64,000 bases of DNA from Methylobacter sp. (GTDB taxonomy: Bacteria > Pseudomonadota > Gammaproteobacteria > Methylococcales > Methylomonadaceae), in the NCBI GenBank assembly GCA_028716975.1, contig JAQUOU010000011.1, positions 53,318 to 117,317 of the forward strand. Direction: 5' to 3'. The position numbers and the translations under genes are program-made. Shown piece by piece: positions 7,847-15,596 of this stretch. How positions within the stretch are numbered: position 1 is the first letter of the stretch; every line of letters begins with the position of its first letter. The notes under the pieces were generated by a model that did not search any database, was not told where the DNA came from, and saw only the letters and a list, made by a program, of their open reading frames with translations.

Positions 7847-8719
7847 GTGGTAACAGATCGTATCAGGGGTATGTTTATGCTCTGGCTGTTTCCAGGGCTT
7901 TTGCTGGCGGCACAAGGCATGAATACTATCAAGGAGCAGCAAAGCATCCAGGTATTCAAGATCGCAGAAGCAGGAACAGGGTTACATCTTACAGTCAGGC
8001 AGGCGCCGTTGGCGAAGGTGCTCAACGCAATCGCCGGTAAGACGGGAGTGCCTGTGCACTATTCAGTTTTGTCTGATGGTCCGGTGACAGCGACTTGTGC
8101 AGGAGCAACGATAAAACAAGTACTGATGTGTCTGTTGGGTACTGAGGTCGATATTGTTTTTCGCTATGGGCGTGGTGCGTCGAAAGATGCTGCGCAGATG
8201 CAGCCCGCAGAAGTCTGGTTGTTGCAAACACCTACCGTGTTAAACCAGCAACCAGGCAATAATACCGGCAATACTATTATGTCGGAAAAGCCCGCGCAAG
8301 CGTTGTTACCTGAACATGCAACTGCCAATGTACAGGCTGAAGCGGATAATACCGACAAACTGTTAGAGCAGGCTAAAGACCCCGCGCTAAGGGTGCAAGC
8401 TATTTCCAGTCTGGCAGTCGAGGGACGCAAGGATGATGTCAACGTGCGTAAGACACTGAAGGAAGCATTATCTGACAAAAGCGCCGAGGTTAGAGCGCAG
8501 GCTGTTTTCGGCTTGGCACAGCGTGAAGGCGAAGGCGCTACGGCAGATCTTCAAAAAGCGCTGCGTGATAGGGATGCGGGGGTAAGACTGATGGCGGTGG
8601 ATAATGCGGGCGATAATCCTGTGCTAATCCGGCAAGCGCTGAATGACAGCGATGAGGCAGTGCGTCAGTTGGCGGCAATGAAACTTGAGCTGCTAGGCAA
8701 AGCAGATACGCTGCGTTAA
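7847..8719 (+). CDS. Exported STN-domain plus HEAT-repeat protein
   Basis: A 290-residue protein starting at GTG, with GGAG eight bases upstream; an alternative ATG lies at 7871. A hydrophobic N-terminal segment (about 9-24) acts as signal or anchor. Residues about 45-115 (LHLTVRQAPLAKVLNAIAGKTGVPVHYS...GATIKQVLMCLL) match the secretin/TonB short N-terminal (STN) fold. The last 120 residues contain HEAT-like helical repeats (SDKSAEVRAQAVFGLAQ, RDRDAGVRLMAVDNAG, NDSDEAVRQLAAMKLE). It probably acts in the periplasm as a protein-interaction scaffold. It follows the two PEP-CTERM-like genes on the same strand. No enzymatic motif is visible. Confidence 0.65.
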   Translation: MVTDRIRGMFMLWLFPGLLLAAQGMNTIKEQQSIQVFKIAEAGTGLHLTVRQAPLAKVLNAIAGKTGVPVHYSVLSDGPVTATCAGATIKQVLMCLLGTEVDIVFRYGRGASKDAAQMQPAEVWLLQTPTVLNQQPGNNTGNTIMSEKPAQALLPEHATANVQAEADNTDKLLEQAKDPALRVQAISSLAVEGRKDDVNVRKTLKEALSDKSAEVRAQAVFGLAQREGEGATADLQKALRDRDAGVRLMAVDNAGDNPVLIRQALNDSDEAVRQLAAMKLELLGKADTLR

Positions 8720-9028
8720 TGCACTAATAGCCAGTTCAGCCAAAACGATTACAAAAAAAACGTTCAGCCTGAGCTTGTCGAAGGCCAATAGGGACGAGGT
8801 GTTGGCGGTTCGACAAGCTCACCGCGAATGGTAACTGTTTTAATGAAACGCCCTACTAGCTAGGTATTACCGGCACCAGGCAGGCGCCGGCGATTTATCC
8901 GTGAATTCACGAAAAACTCAACAACGGGAAGACCGGAAGATATTGAGCTTGCCCTATTTGATAACGCTGGAAGCGTTTATCAACACTTTAATTTATATCG
9001 CCCATTAAACGAATGACAGGAGAAAACC
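8720..9028. other. Intergenic region with REP-like repeat, otherwise featureless
   Basis: 309 bases without a gene. They hold the REP-like palindrome at 8770-8821 and a GC-rich imperfect hairpin around 8870-8895 (ACCGGC...GCCGGC). The last 20 bases contain the ribosome binding site AGGAG of the next gene. Confidence 0.5.
8770..8821. repeat. REP-like palindrome TGAGCTTGTCGAA / TTCGACAAGCTCA
   Basis: Two perfect complementary 13-base arms (8770-8782 and 8809-8821) around a 26-base loop. The same core occurs at 1764-1931 and 44838-44925. Confidence 0.8.
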
Positions 9029-9490
9029 ATGAACAATAAAGCTATTAAAATTGGTTTGTTAACCGGATTATTGCTGGTTGCAGCAGGACACGCCGGGACA
9101 GTATCGGCTCATGATATTGCAGCAAGTCTTGGAATATTAAAAGGCGCAGGGGCGACTGATTTATATACGGTAACGTGTTCCACCGACCCAACCGAGCAAT
9201 CACAACAGCCCACTGATCATCTTTTTGTGCAGATCCAGGATCAAAATGCCGGTGGTGCAATTCTCAGCGTTCAGGTGATGAAAGGCGCCATAGCAGTGAA
9301 CAGCACTGATAATATTGGCGGGGACGGCATTCCTGCTCCTGCCATCACCCTGCAGGGCGGTGAAGGAGATTACCTGGTACTGGTGGATCATACTGCCAGA
9401 TTCGCGGAAACTTACTTTATGAGCTATCACTGCCAGGATGCAAATAATCAACACACGGGAACAGTATTGACTACTAAACAAAATCAATAA
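9029..9490 (+). CDS. Small exported protein with predicted N-terminal histidine
   Basis: A 153-residue protein with AGGAG eight bases upstream of ATG. The signal peptide ends GTVSA, giving a mature chain of about 126 residues that begins HDIAASLG. Two cysteines (VTCSTD and SYHCQD) could form one disulfide, and the pattern is a beta-sandwich-like alternation (ILSVQVMKG, GDYLVLVDHT, TYFMSYHC). A His at position 1 recalls CopC/YcnI-type copper sites, but no family is recognised. It lies upstream of the TlpA-DUF4266-DUF3570-ApbE set on the same strand, separated by a small hairpin (9512-9536). Confidence 0.6.
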   Translation: MNNKAIKIGLLTGLLLVAAGHAGTVSAHDIAASLGILKGAGATDLYTVTCSTDPTEQSQQPTDHLFVQIQDQNAGGAILSVQVMKGAIAVNSTDNIGGDGIPAPAITLQGGEGDYLVLVDHTARFAETYFMSYHCQDANNQHTGTVLTTKQNQ

Positions 9491-9607
9491 TACTGCATCT
9501 CACTATCTTTTTTGCCCGTTGCTTGATCGCGGGCAATGTCGATAACCAAAAGCTGAAAACTGCAGTCGGCAAAACCAGTTCTTTATAAAACTAAAGCAAA
9601 CTCACCC

Positions 9608-10120
9608 ATGAAGCAACCGATAATTACGCTATTGTGCATCGCGCTGACACTGACCGCCCTGGCAACAGCCAAAGCGGAAACCGATCGCGTAGCACCCGAT
9701 TGCGCATTAACGGCGTTCGGTGAAGAACAACGCTTTGACTTGCACCAATACAAAGGCAAAGTGGTTTACGTGGATTTTTGGGCCTCCTGGTGCGGTCCAT
9801 GCGCGAAATCTTTTCCGTTCATGAATGACCTGTATCGTGATTTAAAAGACCGCGGACTAGAAGTCCTGGGCATTAATCTGGATGAAAATAGCGAAGACGC
9901 AAAAAAGTTTCTGGAAAGATACCCCGCCAATTTTACCGTGGCCTCCGATACAGACCAGCAGTGCGCCAGGGATTTTGAAGTCAAGGCGATGCCGTCCTCT
10001 TATCTGGTCGATCGCAACGGTATTATTCGTCATCTGCACCTGGGATTTCGCCCGGGCGAGGCTGAGCAGTTTCGAGTGCTGGTAGAACAGTTACTGGCAG
10101 AGAGTTCTGTAGCGCATTAA
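9608..10120 (+). CDS. TlpA-family periplasmic thiol-disulfide oxidoreductase
   Basis: A 170-residue protein: signal peptide (about 1-23), then a TlpA/ResA thioredoxin domain. The active site VDFWASWCGPC has cysteines at 62 and 65, and the cis-proline lies in KAMPSSYLVDRNG. These proteins reduce disulfides or metal-site cysteines of envelope partners. It is the first gene of a tight group followed by a DUF4266 lipoprotein (34-base gap), a DUF3570 barrel and ApbE, a conserved neighbourhood in many Gram-negative bacteria. A likely job is to keep the cysteine-rich lipoprotein or a copper site reduced (inference). Confidence 0.85.
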   Translation: MKQPIITLLCIALTLTALATAKAETDRVAPDCALTAFGEEQRFDLHQYKGKVVYVDFWASWCGPCAKSFPFMNDLYRDLKDRGLEVLGINLDENSEDAKKFLERYPANFTVASDTDQQCARDFEVKAMPSSYLVDRNGIIRHLHLGFRPGEAEQFRVLVEQLLAESSVAH

Positions 10121-10153
10121 CTGCGTTTGGCGGATTTGATATCAGAGCACTGA

Positions 10154-10405
10154 ATGAAGAGTATAAATCAGGTACACTCGATGAATAAACGCGAACAGGC
10201 ATTGTCCCTGCTACTGCTGGTGCTTAGCGTCTGCGCATCCGGTTGTGCACCGGTGGCTGCGTGGGAACGCGGTAACCTTGCCAAACCGCAAATGGCGCTG
10301 GATCCTTATCCTATGCTGAACGAGATGCGCGGACACAACTACAGCAGTAGAGAGGCAGTAGCAGGCGGCAGTTCCAGTGGAGGCGGCGGTTGTGGCTGTT
10401 ACTGA
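10154..10405 (+). CDS. DUF4266-domain lipoprotein
   Basis: An 83-residue protein. A second in-frame ATG at 10181 (MNKREQALSLLLL), with AGG upstream, may be the true start. A lipobox-like SVCASGC places the lipid cysteine at residue 31 of the long form. After it come APVAAWERGNLAKPQMALDP and a GGSSSGGGGCGCY tail, which are the hallmarks of DUF4266: a conserved WE(K/R)GNLAKP segment and a glycine-rich end with a CGC pair. The function is unknown. The terminal Cys-Gly-Cys is a plausible metal- or thiol-reactive site for the adjacent TlpA-like protein. The gene overlaps or abuts the barrel gene downstream. Confidence 0.85.
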   Translation: MKSINQVHSMNKREQALSLLLLVLSVCASGCAPVAAWERGNLAKPQMALDPYPMLNEMRGHNYSSREAVAGGSSSGGGGCGCY

Positions 10406-10406
10406 A

Positions 10407-13073
10407 ATGAAAGCTAGGGATAATCATACTCCGGAGCCGGTTGAGCCGCTGCCTGACAACGCTTTTCGGCAGCCTAAACGCAACCTGTTATCGCGGACCA
10501 CTAAATCCCGAATCCTGGTATCGAACAGCCCGGCTTTGCAAGCCTTGACGGCGGCAGCTCTGGTTTTACCGGGTTTGATGCTGTCACCGCTTGCCGCTGC
10601 GGAGGATGATGAAGTTGGCTTACAGTACAGTCACTACCAGGAGGGCAAGCGTAACCTTTTCAGTGATGTCCCCAACAACAGGAATCCTATCGAGGTCGAT
10701 AGTATTCACGGCGGCGCCAGGATGACGCTGTACGATAGGGTAAAGTTCGCTTTCAATTACACGCAGGACACTTGGTCCGGAGCGACACCGGTCACTACTG
10801 CGCCAAAGGTTTTCGTGGGCAATCAGCCTATATCTTTCGCAGGAAGCGTTTCCGGGGCATCGCCTATGATTCTAAGACAAGGTGGGCAAGTGTTTGTGGA
10901 TAAGAACTTCAACCCGGCGCAGTTTGTTAGTACAGATCCGGATACCGGTATTCAGGTGTTCAGCAAAGATGCGCAACTGGTGCATACGCTTTCTGTCGCC
11001 TCTCCGGAGACTCGCAAGCAGGGTGATTTCAAATTGTCTTATGAGTGGGATGAAGCGGCGCTGGATGTAGGTGGCGGCATTTCCGTTGAAAAGGACTATG
11101 AATCGCGTTTTGTCAATCTGGGTAGCCGCTGGGATTTCAACCAAAAGCTGACCAGCCTGAACTTGGGCTTAAGTTATACCAACAGTGACACCAATGCATT
11201 AATCGATCACGATGCCCAGACTTACATCGATAAAAACGCATACCTTAACTCCGGACAGCTCAAAATTATTCCGACAGGCACCTTTTTGCAGAGTAATCGG
11301 CAGGATTGGGCAACGAATTTGGGCTTGACCCAGATTCTGACCAAGGATGCGCTGATCCAGGCCAGCATCGGTTATACCCGCGGTACCGGGTATATGGCCA
11401 ACCCCTATAAAGTGATGGAAGTATTGTTTGTTGATCCGAATCAAGTGCTCGATTGCGGAGATTTCTTTTGCGATGGCAGACCTGCGGATATACTGCAAGC
11501 AGATCTTAAAGCTTTTCTTGAAAAGCGGCCCGATGTGCGTAATCAATGGAGCCTGAGTACACGCTACGTTCAATACCTTAGCTTCCTGGATGCGGCGCTG
11601 CATTTTGATTACCGTTATTCCCACGATGACTGGGGCATCAATGCGCACACCTTTGAAGCTGACTGGGTCCAGCCGGTAGGGAATGACTGGACTGTCACCC
11701 CCAGGCTTCGCTATTACTCACAGGATGCTGCCGATTTCTACCAGCCCTATCTTGTCATCAATCAACCGGCCGCCGGCGCCACTGATTATCAAAAGCTTCC
11801 GGCCAGTTACTCCAGCGATCAACGCCTGTCAGGTTATGGCGCCTTGAGTGGCGGCATATCAATAAGCAAGCAATTTGCCAAGGGTGTCAGCCTGGAAACG
11901 GGTTTTGAATATTACACCCACGCCGGTAACCTTAAGCTGGGCGGCGGTGGAGAGGGCAATTACGCAGATTTCAATTATTATGTAGCCAATGCTGCGCTGA
12001 AGGTTAATTTATCGGCTTTAGGATATGGGGGAGGAGCGGGCGATCACAGCCACCATGAACATCATCATGGCGTACCGGTTCCCGCCGGCGTTATGTTTGG
12101 ACATATGATGGACAAACCCGGCGAAATTATGGTTGGCTACCGCTACATGTACAGCACTCAAGCCGGAAATATGCTGCGCGGTTCTGATTCTGTCGCCGAT
12201 CAGACTATCGTCAACCAGGGCTGTGGTGTTGCTGTCGTCGATAAATGTTTCCTCACGCCGAACAATATGAACATGCACATGCACATGCTGGATATTATGT
12301 ATGCGCCGACCGATTGGTTAAACCTGATGCTGATGCCGCAGTTTGTCGACATGAACATGACCATGCGCCGGCTTGACGGCGCCCCGCCGGATGCTGCGGC
12401 CGGTGATAAAGGGCTACATATTGAACATCACGTTGATGCCGGTCACACGACAGGCGGTGTCGGCGATACCGGTATGTACGCATTGTTCAAACTGTTTGAT
12501 ACGCCCGGTCATCGTGTTAACATGACCCTCGGCGTCACTGCGCCGACCGGCGATGTGGGTATCATGTTGAGGCGTAACCATACGGTAGACGGCGGCTTTA
12601 TTCATTACGGCATGCAGCTGGGCAGCGGTACCTGGGACTTCAAACCCAGTCTTACTTACACCGGACAGATTGATCAGTGGTCCTGGGGCGCGCAATTCAG
12701 CGGAACCAAGCGCCTTCAGGACAAGAACTCATCAGGCTTTGCCTTTGGCGATATACTCCAGTCTACCGCATGGGGCAGTTACAGCCTGTTCAACTGGCTT
12801 TCCGCTTCGGTACGCGGGGTTTACACAGTGCAAGGTGCAGTCAAGGGCGAGTTCAACGGCTTAATTGAAAAACTGGGGCCCATGGATTACACGAATAATT
12901 ACGGCGGCAAATACTGGGATGTGGGCTTCGGTGTTAACGCTTTTGTCCCTAGCGGCGATCTTGCCGGCAATAACCTGAGTTTTGAGTGGTTGCAGCCTGT
13001 GGTTACCGATGTCAATGGTTATCAGCTCGACCGTAATGGTGCGCTGTCTGTTAACTGGAGCTATGCGTTTTAA
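10407..13073 (+). CDS. DUF3570 outer-membrane barrel fused to a His/Met-rich second barrel
   Basis: 888 residues from ATG 10407, which lies just after the DUF4266 stop and implies translational coupling; an earlier in-frame start at 10377 would overlap. A signal-like hydrophobic segment ends at LSPLAAA (about residue 64), which is late for a signal peptide. Residues about 70-545 match DUF3570 barrels (EVGLQYSHYQEGKRNLFS; SIHGGARMTLYDRVKFAFNYTQDTWSGATP). A His-rich linker (HSHHEHHHG) follows. The last 320 residues form a second barrel with MFGHMMDKPGEIMVGYRYMYS and MNMHMHMLDIMYAP, typical of a separate transporter-like family rich in Met and His. The final residue is F. Likely an outer-membrane protein handling copper or another soft metal (inference). 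Confidence 0.8.
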   Translation: MKARDNHTPEPVEPLPDNAFRQPKRNLLSRTTKSRILVSNSPALQALTAAALVLPGLMLSPLAAAEDDEVGLQYSHYQEGKRNLFSDVPNNRNPIEVDSIHGGARMTLYDRVKFAFNYTQDTWSGATPVTTAPKVFVGNQPISFAGSVSGASPMILRQGGQVFVDKNFNPAQFVSTDPDTGIQVFSKDAQLVHTLSVASPETRKQGDFKLSYEWDEAALDVGGGISVEKDYESRFVNLGSRWDFNQKLTSLNLGLSYTNSDTNALIDHDAQTYIDKNAYLNSGQLKIIPTGTFLQSNRQDWATNLGLTQILTKDALIQASIGYTRGTGYMANPYKVMEVLFVDPNQVLDCGDFFCDGRPADILQADLKAFLEKRPDVRNQWSLSTRYVQYLSFLDAALHFDYRYSHDDWGINAHTFEADWVQPVGNDWTVTPRLRYYSQDAADFYQPYLVINQPAAGATDYQKLPASYSSDQRLSGYGALSGGISISKQFAKGVSLETGFEYYTHAGNLKLGGGGEGNYADFNYYVANAALKVNLSALGYGGGAGDHSHHEHHHGVPVPAGVMFGHMMDKPGEIMVGYRYMYSTQAGNMLRGSDSVADQTIVNQGCGVAVVDKCFLTPNNMNMHMHMLDIMYAPTDWLNLMLMPQFVDMNMTMRRLDGAPPDAAAGDKGLHIEHHVDAGHTTGGVGDTGMYALFKLFDTPGHRVNMTLGVTAPTGDVGIMLRRNHTVDGGFIHYGMQLGSGTWDFKPSLTYTGQIDQWSWGAQFSGTKRLQDKNSSGFAFGDILQSTAWGSYSLFNWLSASVRGVYTVQGAVKGEFNGLIEKLGPMDYTNNYGGKYWDVGFGVNAFVPSGDLAGNNLSFEWLQPVVTDVNGYQLDRNGALSVNWSYAF

Positions 13074-13168
13074 TAAACTTGCGGCAAACTCGTTTACCGT
13101 CCTGCGTCAAGTCTTGAGAGAGTTTCAAACTGAATAAACTGAAGTATTACCATTATGCTTTTCAGGCG

Positions 13169-14077
13169 ATGGGGACGCCGTGCGAAATTCAGCTCTTTGC
13201 TAAAACCGGCGCCAAGGCCAGGCGGGTTGCAGACTCTGCCATTGCAGACGTCCATAGACTGGAAGCACTCTATTCGCGCTATCGCAGCGACAGTTTTTTG
13301 TCCGCCATCAATCGGGTGGCAAGCGCAGGAGGAAGTATAACAGTTGATGAAGTAACGGCGGGGTTGCTGAATTACTCGTCAACCTGCTATGAGCAAAGCG
13401 ATGGCTTGTTCGATATTACTTCCGGCATCTTGCGCCGTGCCTGGAACTTCAAATCAGGCGCACTGCCGGACGATAGGCAAGTTCAAGGCCTGCTTGATAA
13501 AATCGGTTGGCATAAACTGCGTTGGAATCCTCCGGTGCTTGAATTTCCAATACCGGGGATGGAGATTGATTTCGGCGGCGTGGTTAAGGAATATGCCGTC
13601 GATAGAGCGGCAGCGCTGTGCCGGGAGGCCGGCATTCGCCATGGCATGGTTAATTTAGGCGGCGACATTAAGGTTATCGGTCCGCGTGCGGATGGTAGTT
13701 CCTGGCGGATCGGCATACGCCATCCTCGTCAAAAAGAGGCATTGATACATACACTACTGTTGCGTGAGGGAGCGCTGGCCAGCAGCGGCGACTACGAGCG
13801 TTGTATTATGATAGAGGGTGTCCGCTACGGGCATGTGCTTAATCCGAAAACCGGTTGGCCGGTGCGCTACCTGTCTTCGGTCAGCGTGGTTGGGGATTTT
13901 TGTGTGATTGCAGGCAGCGCTTCTACAATCGCCATGCTCAAGGAGGATAAAGGACCGGCTTGGTTGGACGCCATGGGTTTGCCCCATTTATGGGTGGACG
14001 TACACGGAGTAGCCGGCGGCTCGCTTGTAGAACGGGAAAACACGGAGGATTCCATGCCTGCGAGTGGCGGCGCATAG
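13169..14077 (+). CDS. apbE: ApbE-family FAD:protein FMN transferase
   Basis: A 302-residue protein. ApbE attaches FMN covalently to Thr/Ser of exported flavoproteins, using FAD and Mg2+. Family features in order: MGTPCEIQLFA at the start, DGLFDITSG (about 75), DFGGVVKEYAVDRA (about 130), GMVNLGGDIKVIG, ALASSGDYER and HVLNPKTGWP (C-terminal third). No signal peptide or lipobox is visible from ATG 13169. The reading frame is open to 13118 and would add YYHYAFQA before MGTPC, as in longer relatives, but offers only CTG codons as starts. No obvious flavoprotein acceptor is adjacent. It closes the TlpA-DUF4266-DUF3570 group. Confidence 0.88.
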   Translation: MGTPCEIQLFAKTGAKARRVADSAIADVHRLEALYSRYRSDSFLSAINRVASAGGSITVDEVTAGLLNYSSTCYEQSDGLFDITSGILRRAWNFKSGALPDDRQVQGLLDKIGWHKLRWNPPVLEFPIPGMEIDFGGVVKEYAVDRAAALCREAGIRHGMVNLGGDIKVIGPRADGSSWRIGIRHPRQKEALIHTLLLREGALASSGDYERCIMIEGVRYGHVLNPKTGWPVRYLSSVSVVGDFCVIAGSASTIAMLKEDKGPAWLDAMGLPHLWVDVHGVAGGSLVERENTEDSMPASGGA

Positions 14078-14218
14078 TATTTCCCGGTGTCAAGGCTCCG
14101 AATAGCGATGGTAACTATAACGCTTGCAATAACCCGAAACCACAACAATTCCACGCTGCAAAGCGGGGAGTAGCAGTGACTTATTTGAGCAAAATCGACT
14201 AGGGGTGACTGCTGCCTG

Positions 14219-15045
14219 TTGCCTTGTGTGTTGCTGGCAACGTTAGGTCTATGCTTGCTGCCCAAAATCACCGGCGCCGGACATGCTTACACCGCTGGCG
14301 GAAAATTTCAAATTCTGTCCGAGCGCGAAAGCCTCTATGGTTGGGTGCGGGTGATAGATCAACCCTCAAATGATCTTCGTATTCTCACTTCTGATGCTTC
14401 GGCGATAGGCGCGGCAGGCATTTCTCGCGGCGAAAGTCGGCTCACTTATCAAAATATCGTCGGCTTGATACCGGCCTTGGCACTCAAAATGACTCGCGCC
14501 TTAATCATCGGCCTCGGCGCGGGCCATATGGCGAAAGTTCTGCATGATCGTTATGGTATAGTGACTGACACCCTGGAGATTGATCCGGCTGTTGCACAAG
14601 CCGCTACCGATTATTTTGGCTTTAAACCTTCAGGTCAGTCTGTAGTAGGCGATGCACGGTATGAGATCCGCCACTTAACAAACCCTTACGGCTTGATTAT
14701 CCACGATTGCTTTACCGGGGGATCGGGGAGCCTTCGCACTTAATACTGTTGAGACCTTGGCTCAGTTGCGCAGTTTATTGTCAGATAAAGGCATTCTTGC
14801 GCTCACTTTTGTGGCTTTTTATGATGGCCTCCTTGCGACCAATCACCCGATCGAGATGACTTCTAAAACGCTACAGGCGGAGCAAATTGCGTGGTTGAAA
14901 AAAACGGCACGTTGCAGTGGACAATACCCAGGGTGTGATACTCACCGACAATCTTAATCCGCTGGAATACTTGCAGACCGCCAAGGCAGAACATTACAGG
15001 CATTTCATCGTTGACTGGTCCGGCCCTGAGCTGTTAGTGCGTTGA
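14219..15045 (+). pseudogene. Spermidine synthase-like (aminopropyltransferase-fold) gene with two frameshifts
   Basis: The first segment (TTG 14219 to about 14720) encodes a short hydrophobic leader, then LIIGLGAGHMAKVLHDRYG, TLEIDPAVAQAATDYFGF and VVGDARYEIRHLTNPYGLIIHDCFTGG. These are the SAM-binding Rossmann motifs of spermidine-synthase-like proteins (nucleotide loop GLGAGHM, acidic residue in EIDP, DA of GDAR). The frame then shifts: RGAFALNTVETLAQLRSLLSDKGILALTFVAFYDG continues in another phase, and a second shift near 14900-14930 leads to VILTDNLNPLEYLQTAKAEHYR, ending at 15045. Two shifts in one gene suggest decay or poor sequence here. It lacks the full MFS half seen in fused relatives. 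It probably belongs to the ApbE-associated group. Confidence 0.75.
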
Positions 15046-15099
15046 AAATGTGCTCAACTCTTGATATGTAGTCTCTTAAACGGCACTGTCGATTATTTT

Positions 15100-15129
15100 A
15101 CGCCCTCCTTGTGAGGGCGTTTTCTTTTG
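15100..15129 (+). terminator. Rho-independent terminator
   Basis: Perfect arms ACGCCCTC (15100-15107) and GAGGGCGT (15113-15120) with a five-base loop, followed by TTTCTTTT. It closes the envelope redox group before the fhc operon. Confidence 0.85.
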
Positions 15130-15596
15130 TGGATTGTGCGCAAGAAAACCCCGGACGCACTAAAAAATTAAGCAGTTATAATGGAATTATTTTTTGGCGA
15201 TATACTTCCGAAAAGATCAAAGCAACGCAATAGTAACAGTATCTTGAATTTTAAGGCTTTAAAAACCAAAGGTTCTGATAAAGTATATCCAAGTGGTGTG
15301 AAGTTATGTCAAATGCAAGTAACGTATTGATAGAAAGAGTCTTAAATCGGTATTAACAGCCTTGGCGTGAGCACAGCGAGCCATAAGGTGATAAGGCTTA
15401 ATTGATCCGGATGGGTATATCTTGGGATTAATGACCTATGTGTTAGATCGCAAAGAGCGGTTAATTGAGACAGTGATATTAATTCGGGTTAGAATAATTT
15501 CTTTACTAATTGCCTGGAGAACTGCCGTAGCACCGCAGAATGTCTGGTGAAAGAAAATTTACATGTATTCAAAGAGACTAACAAGAGGGATAGCGT
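15130..15596. other. Leader/promoter region of the fhc operon
   Basis: 467 bases without a gene, AT-rich. A perfect 9-base inverted repeat (GATATACTT at 15199-15207, AAGTATATC at 15281-15289) spans 91 bases. TTGAGA (about 15466) and TAGAAT with a long spacer are a weak promoter candidate. AGAGGGA before GTG 15597 is the ribosome binding site. Confidence 0.45.

Noticed and set aside
9512..9536. Hairpin TTGCCCG / CGGGCAA after the 9029 gene as a terminator
   Set aside because: There is no T-run on either side in the right place.
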